Shown: positions 18,550 to 29,304, counted from the first letter of the stretch. The stretch is 64,000 nt of DNA from Terrilactibacillus sp. S3-3 (GCA_030437565.1 CP129291.1:310001-374000), one strand, 5' to 3'. Program-made: numbers and translations. Notes: generated from the sequence alone by a model not told the origin.

Positions 18550-19982
18550 TCAACTCATGGCTTGCTCTTGTTTCGGCCATTCTCCGATGAATTCCTCTTC
18601 ATCATAGGCAAAGAAATCTTTAAGATTATCTTCTTGATCATCAAGGAAAAGCTGATCGGCAACTTCCGACACGAGTCTCGGCAGACCATATTTCATACCC
18701 GAAAGTGCTGCGGCGGTTAGGCCGCAGCTGAGAATAGCAGAATAGTTGAAGGCGAACAGCCCGTGCAGCAGTTCTTCCCCTTCTTTGTCGCGGCTTAAGA
18801 AACGATAGCCGGGAGAAAGGTAAGGATGCGCATCAAGCAGCGGGTTGGCCTTCTCCTCAGGGGCTTTGTAACGGTCACCCCAGCGGGCAATGTGGCTTTC
18901 AACAAGACGCAGTTCGGGGCGCAAATCCGGATTGGTGAGCAGACCGGTGGCGATAATCAAAAAGTCGAAAGTAGATGTCCCCTGAGGCGTCGTAACCGCG
19001 GCACCGCCGCCTGCGGCTTTCACATCCAGCCATGGCGCCTCCAAATGCAGATGAAAACCGGGCCGCGCGGATGCCCGCCCGAAAGTGTCGTTGGTCGGCG
19101 GCTGATTGAATTTAAAGAAATGGGACATCACTGCATATTTATCGGCGTCCGCAAGAGCATGGAAACGCTCGATCATGCCGGACACTTCCATCTGGCGAAT
19201 CGGATTGACGCGCGGCAGCTGCTTGCGGCGGACAAAAACATGAGCTTCAGCCGCACCGTTTGTCAAAGCGAAGTTGGCATTATCGAAGGCCGATGCGCCG
19301 CCGCCTAAAATACCAATTTTCTTGCCCTTAAGTGAATCAAAATCGATTATTTCTGAGGTGTGGGCATAGAGGGAATGAGGTAAATGATCGGCAATCATTT
19401 GCGGCACGTGCCATTCGCCGCCGCCCTGAATGCCGGTCGCGAGTACAACTTTTCGGGCCAGCAAAACATCCGATGGAGCTCCCGTCCCTTCGATATGAAG
19501 TTTGTAAATTCCCTCATCTGCCGGATCGATCAGTTTCAGCTTCACCTCGTTGATAACGGGTAAATGGAGCACGTTCCGATACCAGTGCAGATAGTCCATC
19601 CAATCTCCTCGTGGAATTTTATCCAGCGCCTCCCATCCTTCCGGCCCGAATTGTGCTTCCCACCATGAGCGGAAGGTTAGAGAAGGTATGCCGAGATCGA
19701 TCGGAGCCAAATGCTTGGGTGTCCGCAGGGTCATCATCCGGGCATAGGTGATCCATGGTCCCTCCAGTCCTTCACGGTTTTCATCAATGACGAGGATATT
19801 GGATATTCGCTGGCAGAGAAGACCGAAGGCAGTGCTCAACCCGCTTTGGCCGCCGCGACGACATCACAACATCATAAACATGCCCTTCCGGCGATTGCCT
19901 GCGGTGCACCCAGTCCGGACCGCCGAAGCCGAGATAGGAGAGATCGGTTTTTTACGCGTTCGTTTAAAGCCTCTAAGCTCAT
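18550..19982 (-). CDS. Flavin-containing NAD(P)-binding monooxygenase-like protein (frameshifted)
   Basis: This two-dinucleotide-fold protein is about 477 residues when joined. An N-terminal stretch (EALNERVKK ... YLGFGGPDWV) is followed by an FAD Rossmann segment broken near 19850. Next come GILGGGASAFDNANFAL (NADPH-binding GGG), the ATG motif LIIATGLLTNPDLRPEL, and a C-terminal FNYSAILSCGLTAAALSGMKYGLPRLV. It resembles the SidA/FMO-like group annotated as NAD(P)/FAD-binding oxidoreductases. Substrate is unknown. The preferred start at 19982 has AAAGGGATG upstream. GC content is higher than its neighbours. Confidence 0.7.
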
Positions 19983-20209
19983 CATCACTCATCCCTTTCA
20001 AGATTTGAATCGATTCTCACATCGTTTGTCATATATATTAACGCTGATGTTTTATTATTAATTGCGAATTGTCTAAATTTTATCAAGCGAATTATTCAAG
20101 ATGACTAGTGGGGACTCTGAATGGTGTTTAAAAGTTAAAGATGAAAGGACTGCGGCCGATCGGATACGCCGCCGAAAAATCGTACACCCGCCGCCGAGCG
20201 ATGAGAAGG

Positions 20210-20862
20210 CTAATTCACTTTGGAAGAATCTTTTTGCCCGTGATGTTGTTGGGGTTGAGTGTTTATTTTAAAGACGGCATTTGCCTGCTTAATTTGAATA
20301 AATGCCAGCAGCTGTTCGGCCATATAGGCGGAGCTGTATTTAAAAAACCGCTGTTTACCCAGTCAACAATCATGCCCAAGATGGCATAGGCCTGATAACT
20401 GGCATAAAGCTCCGTATTGATTTCAGAATTTGGCCGGCAGTTGATGAAGTCCTGCAAAGCAAGTTTCTTTAGCTCATCGCAGATCCTGCCTTGAAAACCG
20501 GACAGGACATTGGATTTTACAATCAATGTGTAAAAATGCGAATGCTTGGCAACATGGTCAAAGACTTTGATCGCGGAAGATGTCAGATTTTGCAGATCAA
20601 AAATCTCGGCATTTTTGTATGGTTCACGATAAGAAGCAATCAAATCGGTGATGACATCATCGATTATTTCCTGAAGGAGTTCTTCCTTGTATTGATAATG
20701 GCGGTAAAAGGTGCCGCGATTCAAGCCGGCAAGGCGGACAATATCGGTGATGGTGATGTCTTTAAATTTCTTGCTTTGCATTAGTGTGAGAAGGGAGCGT
20801 TTTAAAACGCCCTTGGATCTTAATATTCTTCTGTCGATATCAGCCGGAATTTCAGGCATCGT
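20210..20862 (-). CDS. TetR-family regulator (frameshifted near C-terminus)
   Basis: The N-terminal HTH is classical: FKDITITDIVRLAGLNRGTFYRHYQYKEELLQEII. The C-terminal domain is of the TetR_C_8/ YbiH-like type. A T-run near 20343 breaks the frame. The corrected protein continues YSSAYMAEQLLAFIQIKQANAVFK to a stop at 20210. I chose the start at 20862 because GGGGGG lies eight bases upstream, although earlier in-frame starts exist. It is divergent from the SDR gene at 21034 and probably controls it. Confidence 0.8.
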
Positions 20863-20971
20863 GCTGCCCCCCATGTGTATATAAAATGCCACAAAAAGTT
20901 CGTTAATGAACAAAACGTTCCCCATTTGCTGATTGAACGCCTATTATGAGACCATTATACTATTTATAAGA

Positions 20972-20987
20972 TGTTAGTTAATCAACA
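20972..20987. promoter_or_regulatory. Possible TetR operator between tetR and SDR gene
   Basis: TGTTAGTTAATCAACA is an imperfect palindrome with TGTT/AACA arms and a TTAA centre in the divergent intergenic region. Confidence 0.4.
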
Positions 20988-21033
20988 TCTGTTCAATATT
21001 TCAATGAAAAATCGAATGATTGGAGGAATGGTG

Positions 21034-21797
21034 ATGAAGCTTCAAGATAAAGTGGCGATTGTGACGGACGGGCGCGGGTTCAGGCATGGGCAAGGCTATT
21101 TCTATTCTTTATGCCGGAGAAGGAGCAAAAGTCGTGGTCTCGGATATTAACGAGGATGCGGCAAAACGCGACGGCGGAAGCAATCAAAGCGGCCGGCGGA
21201 CAAGCTGCCGTTGTCGCGGCTAACGTTGCGAAGGAAGAAGACATTCAGAACCTGATTGATACAGCCGTCGGTACATACGGCACATTGGATATTTTGGTCA
21301 ACAATGCCGGCATCATGGATAATTTCGTGCCGGCCGCTGATATAACGGATGAATTATGGGAAAGAGTTTTTGCGATAAACACAACGGGACCGATGCGCGC
21401 AATAAGAAAAGCGCTGCCGATTTTTCTTGAAAAAGGGGCGGGCATAATTGTAAATATCGCATCCGTCGGCGGTTTGATGGGTTCCAGAGCCGGAGCCGCC
21501 TATACGGCATCCAAACATGCCATTGTCGGTCTTACGAAAAATGTCGGCTTCCAGTATGCGAAATCAGGCATTCGCTGCAATGCGATTGCTCCGGGCGGTG
21601 TAAATACAAATATAGGTGCAACGATTAAAAACCCTAATAAGTTTGGCATGGAGAGGGCCATGGCGGGAGCCAATCTGAATCCCAGAAGCGGTGAACCGGA
21701 AGAGGTTGCCAAGGTTGCATTATTCCTCGCTTCGGATGACGCCAGCTTTGTGAATGGCACCGTCATAAGGGCGGACGCCGGCTGGACGGCTTATTAA
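21034..21797 (+). CDS. Short-chain dehydrogenase/reductase (frameshifted)
   Basis: This is a classical SDR of about 255 residues. The cofactor motif near 21065 reads TGAGSGMGKA after frame correction, followed by NNAG (residues ~90), the YTASK catalytic Tyr/Lys with the upstream Ser in VNIASVGG, and a C-terminal DGG-like VIRADAGWTAY end. Breaks lie near 21068 and 21165. AAGATTGGAGG precedes the start. It resembles FabG/3-alpha-hydroxysteroid-type alcohol dehydrogenases. Substrate is unknown. It is regulated, by inference, by the divergent TetR gene. Confidence 0.85.
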
Positions 21798-21859
21798 AGC
21801 TCACAGCCAATCAGGCTATTTTAGACTTAAAACGCAATGAGAAAATAATGCTATATACA

Positions 21860-21905
21860 GCAACCCTCGATCATGCTTAGCGCAAAATCGAGGGTTGCTT
21901 AGGTT
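21860..21905 (+). terminator. Terminator after SDR gene
   Basis: GCAACCCTCGA and TCGAGGGTTGC form an eleven-pair stem around a 17-base loop, followed by TTAGGTTTTT. Confidence 0.85.
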
Positions 21906-21953
21906 TTTAAAAGATGGGGTAAAAAAATGAAAGCGACACGGCTTTCAAATGGG

Positions 21954-22184
21954 TTAGTCTTGGGTTTCCTGATAAGGCGCTTCATCCTTAAGTTCTTCCC
22001 GCGAGCCTTCGATAGCTTGCTCACGGCGTTCATTTTTCGCTTCGATTTGCTCTTTTTCTTCTTCACTTATTTCATCGCTGTGTGCTTTAACGTAGTCTCT
22101 TGCTTCATCCATATTTTGCAGTGTATTGCCGATTGCATGTTCAATTTTTTCTTTGTTGTCGGAACGATCATCCGGTTTTGCCAT
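21954..22184 (-). CDS. tlp: Small acid-soluble spore protein Tlp
   Basis: It is a 76-residue, highly charged, helix-forming protein. The MAKPDDRSDNKEKIEHAIGNTLQNM start and the KNERREQAIEGSREELKDEA end match the Tlp family of minor spore core proteins made in the forespore. AAAGGAGG lies upstream of the start. The gene is monocistronic, intact, and the best evidence in the window that the host makes endospores. Confidence 0.9.
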   Translation of the reverse strand: MAKPDDRSDNKEKIEHAIGNTLQNMDEARDYVKAHSDEISEEEKEQIEAKNERREQAIEGSREELKDEAPYQETQD

Positions 22185-22369
22185 TTTTTATGCCTCCTTT
22201 GTTATCACTGCATGTAGTATGCCACCTGAAATGCAAAGATATGTATAAATAGCTGAAAAATATGGAAGACAACCTGGAAGGAGTGGTAAACGGGATCCGA
22301 AGAATAGATGGGACTATATGTTGAGCCGTGAGCAAAAGAAAACTGTCATCTTTTTAAGTGAAAGAGATT

Positions 22370-22413
22370 AAAAGAGCCCTCTTTGTTTCATTTTATATCA
22401 GGAGGGCTTTTTT
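22370..22413 (+). terminator. Hairpin terminator upstream of ABC operon
   Basis: AGCCCTC and GAGGGCT pair around a 20-base loop, followed by six T's. It insulates the ABC exporter promoter from upstream transcription. I saw no gene between 22185 and this site. Confidence 0.7.
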
Positions 22414-22446
22414 GTTGTTAAAGGAAAACCCGATAAAAAGCTGCTG

Positions 22447-22494
22447 TTGACCAGATGGTCAATGCGTGCTATATTGTTACTGACCGAGTGGTCA
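22447..22494 (+). promoter_or_regulatory. Sigma-A promoter with two TetR operator palindromes
   Basis: TTGACC (22447-22452), a 17-bp spacer and TATATT (22470-22475) form a near-consensus promoter. TGACC-AGAT-GGTCA (22448-22461) overlaps the -35. TGACC-GAGT-GGTCA (22481-22494) covers the transcription start. The TetR gene is the third gene of the operon, so autorepression is likely. Confidence 0.88.
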
Positions 22495-22521
22495 ATGCGA
22501 CTTGAAAAGGAGGGCATGAAG

Positions 22522-23415
22522 ATGGCGGTTATTGACTTAAGCTATATCAGCAAAATTTTGGCAAGTTTGCGGCGGTTAAAGATCTGTCGCTGACTGTTGA
22601 AAAAGGGGAGTTTTTTGGTTTTATCGGCCCGAATGGCGCGGGAAAATCAACAACCATTAATATGCTTTTGAATTTCATCAAACCTAGCGGCGGGAAGGTG
22701 GCATTATTCGGCCGGGAAATGCCGTCCGGAAATGTTGCTGTGAAGAAAAATATCGGTTATGTGCCGAGTGATGTCCGTTTTTATCCGCAGCTGCACGTAG
22801 AGGACTTGATTCGATACACATTCGATTTTCACCATATAAAAGAAGATAAAAAGGAAGTCGATAAACTGTGCGAAATGTTCCAAGTGGAGCGCAAGAAAAA
22901 ATTCGGTGATCTCTCACTTGGAAACAAGAAAAAAGTGGCCATTGTTTGTTCGATGATCCATCAGCCGGAGCTGTTGATTTTAGATGAACCGACGAATGGT
23001 CTTGACCCGCTGATGCACGCCCGATTATTTCGGCTTATGAAAGAAAAACAGCGGCAAGGGTGACCGTCTTCTTATCAAGTCACAATTTAAAAGAAGTCGA
23101 AGATTATTGCTCGAAAGTGGCTTTTATCAAAAACGGCCGTCTGATCGGTGTCGAGGATCTGACGAAAGTGAAAAAAAAAAAATGAAAGTCATTACTTTGA
23201 AAGGGCAGAACCTGCCGATTCAGCAAATGAAGGCATTGGGTGCTGAATGCTTAACCCAAACGGACGGCGAGGCCAGGTTTTTGTACGAAAAGGGTCTGGC
23301 ACAGCTTTTTTCAACATTGTCGAACCTTGCGCCTGATCTCGATGATGTCACCGTCACGAATCGCGATCTTGAGGAACAATTCATGGCAATGTATGAAAAC
23401 AAGGAGGGAGAATGA
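22522..23415 (+). CDS. ABC exporter ATP-binding protein (frameshifted)
   Basis: This is a CcmA-type ATPase of about 298 residues. Walker A is GPNGAGKST, the signature is SLGNKKKVAI (a shifted form of LSxGxxxR) and Walker B is LLILDEPTNGLDP. The H-loop follows after a break near 23060 (SSHNLKEVEDYCSKVAFI), and a C-terminal QLFSTLSNLAPDLDDVTVTNRDLEEQFMAMYE is typical of DrrA-like exporters. Other breaks lie near 22558 and 23170 (ten A's). I chose 22522 because AAAGGAGG is eight bases upstream; ATG at 22516 is too close. Its stop overlaps the permease start. Confidence 0.9.
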
Positions 23416-24229
23416 TGAGGACTCTTTTTAGGCTGGAATGCAAGACCCATACAAAAAGTCTGCTGATCTGGATCATTGTCGTGGCGGTGCTGACGTTCGG
23501 GCTGATGTCGCTTTTTCCATCGATGAAAGACACGATGAGTCAGATGAATTTGAATGCCATGCCGAAACAGATGATGATGAAGGCTTTCAATTTATCTAAC
23601 TTGTCAGTGCTTTCCACAATTGACGGTTATTTCAGTTATGAGTTTCAATATATCATGATTGCGACCGGCATTTTTGCCGCAATGCTGGGTACGGGCGCGC
23701 TTGCCGGAGAAGAGGCTGAAGGGACAATCGGTTATCTGTATGCCCAGCCGATTTCACGGAGTTCGATCGTTTCCGCGAAGATGCTGTCAACCGCCTTACT
23801 GTACACTCTTTACTGGGTTGTGTCTATCACGATTGCCTTTTTAGTCTGTCTCATTTTTAAAGAATCGGGCGCTTCGGTGCACAAGCTATTTAAAGATTTT
23901 TTTCGCTGCTGGCTCTCGCCGGCTGGGTGATGGGACTCACCTTTCTCAGTGTCGGTTTTCTGCTTTCAGCCATGCTGTCATCGAATAAACCGGCGACATC
24001 TCTATCGCTGGGACTTTTTTTTTTGACTTATATCATGGGGATTGTCGGCAAGTTGAAGGATGTTTTTCAATTTTTCTTGTCTATTTTTTCTCCAGTTGAG
24101 GCGGCACTGCCGAGCAACGTATTTAAAAACGGCATTGAGGGCAAATATATGCTGACCGACTGGATTGTGATCATAGTCTGCTGTTTGCTGACATTCTTGA
24201 TTTACCGGAGGAAGGATTTGAAAGTCTAA
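23412..24229 (+). CDS. ABC-2 type exporter permease (frameshifted)
   Basis: This is a six-TM ABC-2 permease of about 272 residues. The first helix follows LECKTHTKSL. GALAGEEAEGTIGYLYAQPISRSSIVSAKML is the conserved cytosolic helix of this class. The frame breaks near 23900, then continues LAGWVMGLTFLSVGFLLSAMLSSNKPATSLSLGLFFLTYI to the end. It overlaps the ATPase gene by four bases and is followed immediately by the TetR gene, so these make a small-molecule efflux operon under TetR control. Confidence 0.87.
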
Positions 24230-24849
24230 ATGCCTAAATCAAAGGAACAAACGATTTTAGAGGCAGCCATTCATGAATTTTCTGAGCAGGGATTTAACAA
24301 GGCGTCAACCAATCATATTGCTAAGCTGGCTCATACATCCAAAGGGCTGATTTTTCACTATTTCGAATCGAAGGAGAAGCTCTACGAAGCATGTGTTCTC
24401 CATGCGATTGATTTCACGCTTAAAGAACTCGATTTTGAAAACTGGCCGATGACTGGTCATATGATTGACGATCTTCGCTTTTATTGCGAGACCGAACTGC
24501 GCTTTTTGAAAAAGTATCCGGATATTTACCCTCTGCTGGCGGAATCAATGATTCATCCTCCTAAATGTCCGGACAAATGGCCGAATTGTATGAACGCTTA
24601 AAAGGAATGAGTGCGCAGTTCTTCACAAGAATGATTGGCCGTCTCGATTTAAAAGAGGATGTCGATACCGATATTCTTCAGGCGGTCATTCAATCTCATT
24701 TGAATTATTATGAAAGCCGGGCAATAGGCTACTCAAAGCAGCATCCGAAAGCCGCTGCAATGGAGAGCTTCATGCCGTTTTTCGAACAGTTTCTCGCCAT
24801 GATCGCGATGAGCCTCAGGGGACTATTGAAAGATGATGGAAAAGGCTGA
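24230..24849 (+). CDS. TetR-family regulator of the efflux operon (frameshifted)
   Basis: The N-terminal HTH reads ILEAAIHEFSEQGFNKASTNHIAKLAHTSKGLIFHYFESKEKLYEAC. The ligand domain continues in a second frame after a break near 24560 and ends FFEQFLAMIAMSLRGLLKDDGKG. Joined length is about 206 residues. It starts at the base after the permease stop, so it is the last gene of the operon and probably binds the two TGACC-N4-GGTCA palindromes at 22448-22494. Confidence 0.87.
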
Positions 24850-25200
24850 GTGTACTTTAAGGTCGCCAAAACAGCAAAAGACCAAAAAGAATAATCGGCT
24901 GTACAATTTAACTCTCATCCAACATACCTTTTGTCGAGAAGATGAGCAGAAATAGATTGATCCAAATGTTCATGATACTGAACCACTCTAAATGTTTATG
25001 TAGTCTTATGACGCTAGCACGAGGCATATGAAGTATCCAAGAATGTCAGTTTGACTTGGTTACAGCACAATGCCTCCTATCATATCCAATGATTTTAGAA
25101 AGTAAATATGGCAGCGCCTGAACGGTGTTTTCCGTCTAAAATACTTAGCTTTTTTTAGGCTTAAGATGTCTTTCAGACCTGCTGTAATCAGCTTTGTCGT
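24850..25200. other. Intergenic stretch, no gene recognised
   Basis: The 350 bases after the efflux operon hold no convincing gene or terminator. A 61-codon minus-strand frame at 25060-25245 runs into the repeated IS-end-like segment and has no ribosome site. I regard it as chance or as part of IS debris. Confidence 0.5.
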
Positions 25201-25255
25201 GTTTGTGTAAAATGTTTCTCGGTGGATGATTAGGAGGCTGATCACCTATCCATTT
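25201..25255 (+). repeat. IS-end-like direct repeat, copy A
   Basis: About 50 of 55 bases match 32896-32950, in the same orientation. The shared core contains AATGTTTCTCGG-GGATGAT and CTGATC...ATCCA. A truncated transposase starts 90 bp downstream of copy A, so the segment is probably the left end of that element. Confidence 0.65.
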
Positions 25256-25346
25256 TAGAACAGATCACTCTGGACGAAAAAGAGAAGACTCTGTATTCTA
25301 AATGTACGCTGTCCAAGGCGAGTACATAAAGAATGGAGCCTTCTTA

Positions 25347-25651
25347 ATGGCAATTATAAAAGATTTGTTCGATATTTGGAAAAAAAAAAAGAATCTTATT
25401 GATTTTGAGACTGGTGCGGTTCAAGTCATGTATGAGTGGAGTGTCAGGCCGTTGGACGAATGCTTACAGATATGAACCGTGCCTTGACTCGGCTGAAACA
25501 GAAGGAGGGATGGAAGGTCGAGCGGACAGACGAACGGACGCTGCAGTTTTTATTTGGCCCCGTGACTTTTTCTCATACGTTGATGTTCGCCCCGAACCAG
25601 CAGAGTGCCTACCCTTTGGACAAAGAGCGCTTTAAAGAAGCCTTAAATTAA
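25347..25651 (+). pseudogene. Truncated ISLre2-family transposase (UPF0236-like)
   Basis: Only the N-terminal ~100 residues remain: IIKDLFDIWKKKKNLIDFE, then in a second frame GRMLTDMNRALTRLKQKEGWKVERTDERTLQFLFGPVTFSHTLMF...YPLDKERF. This matches the start of ISLre2-type transposases, which are normally about 450 residues. A frame break lies near 25440 as well. The rest, including the catalytic part, is missing. The fragment marks the left border of the AT-rich island. Confidence 0.65.
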
Positions 25652-25805
25652 CTTTAGCACAGCTTTGTATTAAAATATGTGCAAAAATTAAAGAAAATGA
25701 TAATCGCGATCATCTTGACCCGTATTATCAAATTTTAAATTGTAGGGTAAATTTAAAAGGGCATGCACTTGCTGTATGCTCTTTTATCATCAAACAGTCA
25801 TTATT

Positions 25806-25837
25806 AATAAAAAAACCCCTCCTATACAAAGGAGGGT
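25806..25837 (-). terminator. Terminator of the alkA-like gene
   Basis: On the minus strand CCCTCC...GGAGGGG pairs around TTTGTATA and is followed by a run of seven T's, 50 bp beyond the stop of the minus-strand gene. Confidence 0.85.
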
Positions 25838-25888
25838 GGTCGGATAAGGAGTAAAGACCCTTTTAATGGATTCGGTTGATATGGGCAA

Positions 25889-26593
25889 TTACAAGTTAAT
25901 TATACAAGATTTGCTGTTAATGTCAAGAAAATTCCTAATCTTCAAAATATATTTCTTTTCTATTCTTTTGAACTCTTTATGATGATCCAAATGCTTTTGG
26001 GCTATTTTCATTTTTACCCCCCAAAATCGTAATAAATTCAAATCAGATCTCTCCAGATAAAAAGTTGCGTATGCTTCCCATCCGGACCAATGGGAACCTA
26101 AGATCTTTACTTCATCTGGTTTTGGTTTTTCTTGTAGCTGCAATCGTGCTTTAATTGCATTCTGAAGGCCGATATCCCCAATCGGAAAAGCTCTTTGATC
26201 TCTAAGGCATCGCATCATTACATAGTTGGCTGACCAGTCTCCAATGCCTCGTATATTTGTTAATTCCCTCAAAGCTTTTTTACGATCTAGAGACACAAGA
26301 TATTGTTTGCTTAATTCACCAGAACGCATTTTTTGTGCGACACCTATAATGTATTCAGCCTTTTTCCTCGAAAATTAAAGGGCAGTGAGGTCATTTAAAG
26401 ATAAATTTGCTATATCCTGTGGACGTGGAAAAAGCCAATATGTTCTATGTTTTATCCGGTACGGTTTGCCAAACCTTTTAACAAATCTATTTTTTAAAAG
26501 ATAGGCAAAGGTCAAGTTTATTTTATGCCTGGGGTTTGGTTTTTTGGCAGGCACCAGGGGGATAACAATAAATTTTTGTTGTTCGTACACCAA
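25889..26593 (-). CDS. DNA-3-methyladenine glycosylase II (AlkA-like), 5'-truncated and frameshifted
   Basis: This is a base-excision repair glycosylase of the HhH-GPD superfamily. The helix-hairpin-helix LTNIRGIGDWSANYVMMRCL and the catalytic-Asp segment AFPIGDIGLQNAI are clear. QINLTFAYLLKNRFVKRFG-like sequence precedes it. The frame breaks near 26375. The N-terminal domain of about 110 residues found in AlkA (and in AdaB-AlkA fusions) is missing: upstream of 26593 the frame is unrelated, and only 50 bp separate it from the next gene's stop. The truncation fits damage at an island border. Confidence 0.75.
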
Positions 26594-26643
26594 TAAAATA
26601 ATTATTGCTCTCTTGCAGGTCTATCTTAGCTGGCTCCAATATT

Positions 26644-27791
26644 TTATGATTTAGCACTTTTTTCTTTTTTGTCTCTTAGCCTCATATACAAAAGGCAGCT
26701 TATAATTACAACTAAAGGAATGATTATAGATGCGCCAATGAATGGATACGCTGCTAAGCATAGAATACAGGAGATAAAAGCAGCAATTTTACCAAAAACA
26801 TGTTTAATTAGCTTAACCCCAGCGGCGGTCCCTATAACATAGGTCGCAATGGCTAAAGAATTCGGCACAAATACTAGTTTGTCTAAACCAATATTAAAGA
26901 TATAGCTAACGGCTAAGCCCAATACTGAGAATATTCCAACGAATAATACCGAGCGTCGAGGAACTGAATTTCCATCTAAATAATCCAGCCATTTAGGTGC
27001 AACTTTGCTATGTGCTAATGAATAGCCCAAACGGCTGATGCCCGCAATAAGGCATTTTTTTGTTCCTAGGCAAATCGTAAATGCAACAATTCCTGTTACC
27101 CATGCACCATTTAGTCCTGCAACCTTTCTTACAACTTCAGCTAAAGAAGCATTATTTAGAGATTGCGAGGCGGAGGAGCTGCTCCCTGGACTATAAGAAT
27201 GAGTTCCAATAACGGCTAGTGCAATACCAATATATAAAATACCAATTACTACGATTGCACCCAAGGTTGATCCCATAATGTTCTTCTTTTTTGGATCTTT
27301 AAATTCAGGAGCCAAGCTGGATATAGCTTCCCACCCAAACATAGACCAAAAAATTAACATTGCGGATTGACCAATAGGTACGATGTTATTTTTATTAAGT
27401 TCAAGATTTATGTGGCCATACTGAATATGAGGCAAAGAAAGGACAATTGTGCCCAATAGAATTAAAAACGTTAAAGACGCAGTTATAAGTTGTACTTTCC
27501 CACTTGTTTTGATCCCATAATAATTTCCTATTGTTGCTATTAGAAGCACACAAGTGCAATAGCGTAAGCAGCAATTTTGGGCAAATGAAAAGCAAAGGAT
27601 ATGTAAACTCCGCCAGTGAGTGAAACAAGAATCTGCCCAAAGCTTCCTGCAATAAAAAACAGCCATCCTGATAAGGAACCTACATAGCGACCAAATGCCT
27701 CCTCGGCAAAAGTTGAAATACCTCCAGCGCTTGGGTAATCAATGGATAAAAAAGCAAAAGTACAAGCTAATGGTATACTCAGCAGAACCAT
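26644..27791 (-). CDS. APC-family amino-acid permease, N-terminus missing, frameshifted
   Basis: Ten or so TM helices remain of a usual twelve: MVLLSIPLACTFAFLS (normally the second helix), YPSAGGISTFAEEAFGRYVGSLSGWLFF (conserved APC loop), FWSMFGWEAISSLAPEFKDPKKKNIMGST, then C-terminal helices ending RLRDKKEKSAKS. One break lies near 27550. The first helix with its Gly-rich G(S/A)G motif is absent. The frame ends about 45 bp from the end of an IS256-family element, so the insertion or an associated deletion probably removed it. Likely an amino-acid importer or exporter linked to the operon on the other side of the IS. Confidence 0.8.
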
Positions 27792-27869
27792 AATAATCCA
27801 CGAAATGATTGCGCTTGTGGGTCAAGTTTTTTTTTTATGTGTAAATTCACCTTAGCTAAGATAGAGTGA

Positions 27870-29106
27870 TTATCCTGGATAAAGAGTTGTTACGTTACTC
27901 GAACGATCAGGTGATTTTGGCTGTTTGGCCCTCCATTCAAAATAGTCTTCCATTTTCAGATAGTGGCGTCCTTCTATCCATTTTTCGTCCTTCTCCATAA
28001 GAACAGAGCCCATCAGACGAATCACAGATTGGCGGTTAGGGAAAATACGGGATAACCCGTTCCCGACGGCGAAATTCCTCATTGAGCCGTTCCATCCCGT
28101 TAGTTGTCCGGAGGCGACGTCGATAGGGTTCTGGTAGAGGAAGCACCGCCGTCACGTCATCAAAGGCATCCTCCACAAGCTCCGTCACTTTTGGTGCTTT
28201 GTCCTGATAATCCTTTAGAAAAGCATTAAGCAAGGTTCGAGCGACTTCCAGATTCGGCGCATAGAGAATCGCCTTCACTTGTTCGGTTCCTTCGCTTTTG
28301 AGAGCTTTTGGCAACCGATCATGGACATTGCGCAGGAAGTGAGCCTGACACCGCTGCCAAGTAGCCCCTTGAAACGCTTTTTGAACCGCACTCACGAGAC
28401 CGCCGTGGTCATCGCTGATCACCATGTCAACGCCTTTTAGACCGCGTGATTTCAGCCAGTCAAAATAATTTTTCCAGGCGTCGGTGCTTTCGCTGTCATC
28501 GATTTTCAGACCTAGAATCGTTCGGTATCCTTTGTCGTTGATACCGTAGCTGATCAGCACGCCACAGGAGCGGACACGCCCGTTTTCTCGTACCTTCGTA
28601 TAAACCGCATCAACGAATAGGAACGGATAGTTGCCCCTCAAAGGACGGTTATTCCAGCCTTTAACCACTGGATCCAGCTGCCCGCAAAGATCCGATACAG
28701 TCGTTTTCGAAAAGTCTGTGCCACAAAGCTCTTCAGTAATTTGACTTACGCGACGTGTGGAGACGCCGTTAATAACCATCTCCATTAGGGATAGAACCAG
28801 CGCCTGCTCACTGCGCTGGTAACGCTTAAAGAGATCAGTAGAAAAATGGCCATTACGCAGGCGGGGAACATTGAGTGAAAGAGTACCCACGCGCGTCTTG
28901 AGTTGACGGGGATACGAGCCGTTACGGTAGTCCGTCCGTGCCTCACTGCGTTCGTACTTTTCGGCGCTCACCTGCTCGCCGGCCTGTGCTTTTAAAACTT
29001 GATTTAAAATCGTCTCCAAAAGGATATTCATGCCCGATTCTTTAGAATTACCAAGAAATAATTGATGCAAAAGTTGCTCATCTAGAGTAATCTGTAATTG
29101 AGTCAT
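27870..29106 (-). CDS. IS256-family transposase (one frameshift)
   Basis: This is a mutator-type DDE transposase of about 411 residues: the start MTQLQITLDEQLLHQLF, catalytic Asp in YPFLFVDAVYTKVREN, second Asp in VDMVISDDHGGLVSAVQ, the C-x-H motif WQRCQAHFLRNV, and the catalytic Glu in TNGMERLNEEFRRRERVI. A single extra base near 28040 splits off the last 70 residues (NRQSVIRLMGSVLMEKDEKW). The ribosome site and start are normal. It is otherwise complete and could be active if the break is an error. Confidence 0.93.
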
Positions 29107-29213
29107 CCCGAAATCTCTCCTTTAGAATTGGTTTGGTTAACTCTATTCTAACTAAGATGACGGGCTCTCATTTTCTATGAAAAAAATGAAAGAGACGAGT
29201 AAATAAAATCCTG

Positions 29214-29257
29214 CTGTTTTTCTGGAGGGGGCTGGCCAGCCCCCTCCAGAAAAACAG
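29214..29257. repeat. Perfect 44-bp palindrome upstream of transposase
   Basis: The segment equals its own reverse complement without a mismatch. The arms read CTGTTTTTCTGGAGGGGGCTGG and its complement, with the centre between 29235 and 29236. It lies inside the IS, about 110 bp before the transposase start. It would act as a strong hairpin in both directions. Confidence 0.9.
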
Positions 29258-29304
29258 AAACCCGGTCTAACATTTTCTCATATTCAGATAACCCTTTTTA
29301 CACA

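Larger units (their letters stand above)
27838..29304 (-). mobile_element. IS256-family insertion sequence
   Basis: The element contains one transposase gene. The candidate ends are ATGTGTAAATTCACC at 27838 and, inverted, TTGTGTAAAAAGGG ending near 29304. Inner inverted segments CTTAGCTAAGATAGAGT (27854-27870) and a related copy at 29138-29156 support the assignment. Exact ends and target duplication could not be fixed. Confidence 0.65.

Noticed and set aside
25060-25245. 61-codon minus-strand frame with ITAGLKDILSLKK
   Set aside because: No ribosome site, and it overlaps the IS-end-like repeat; probably IS debris or chance.
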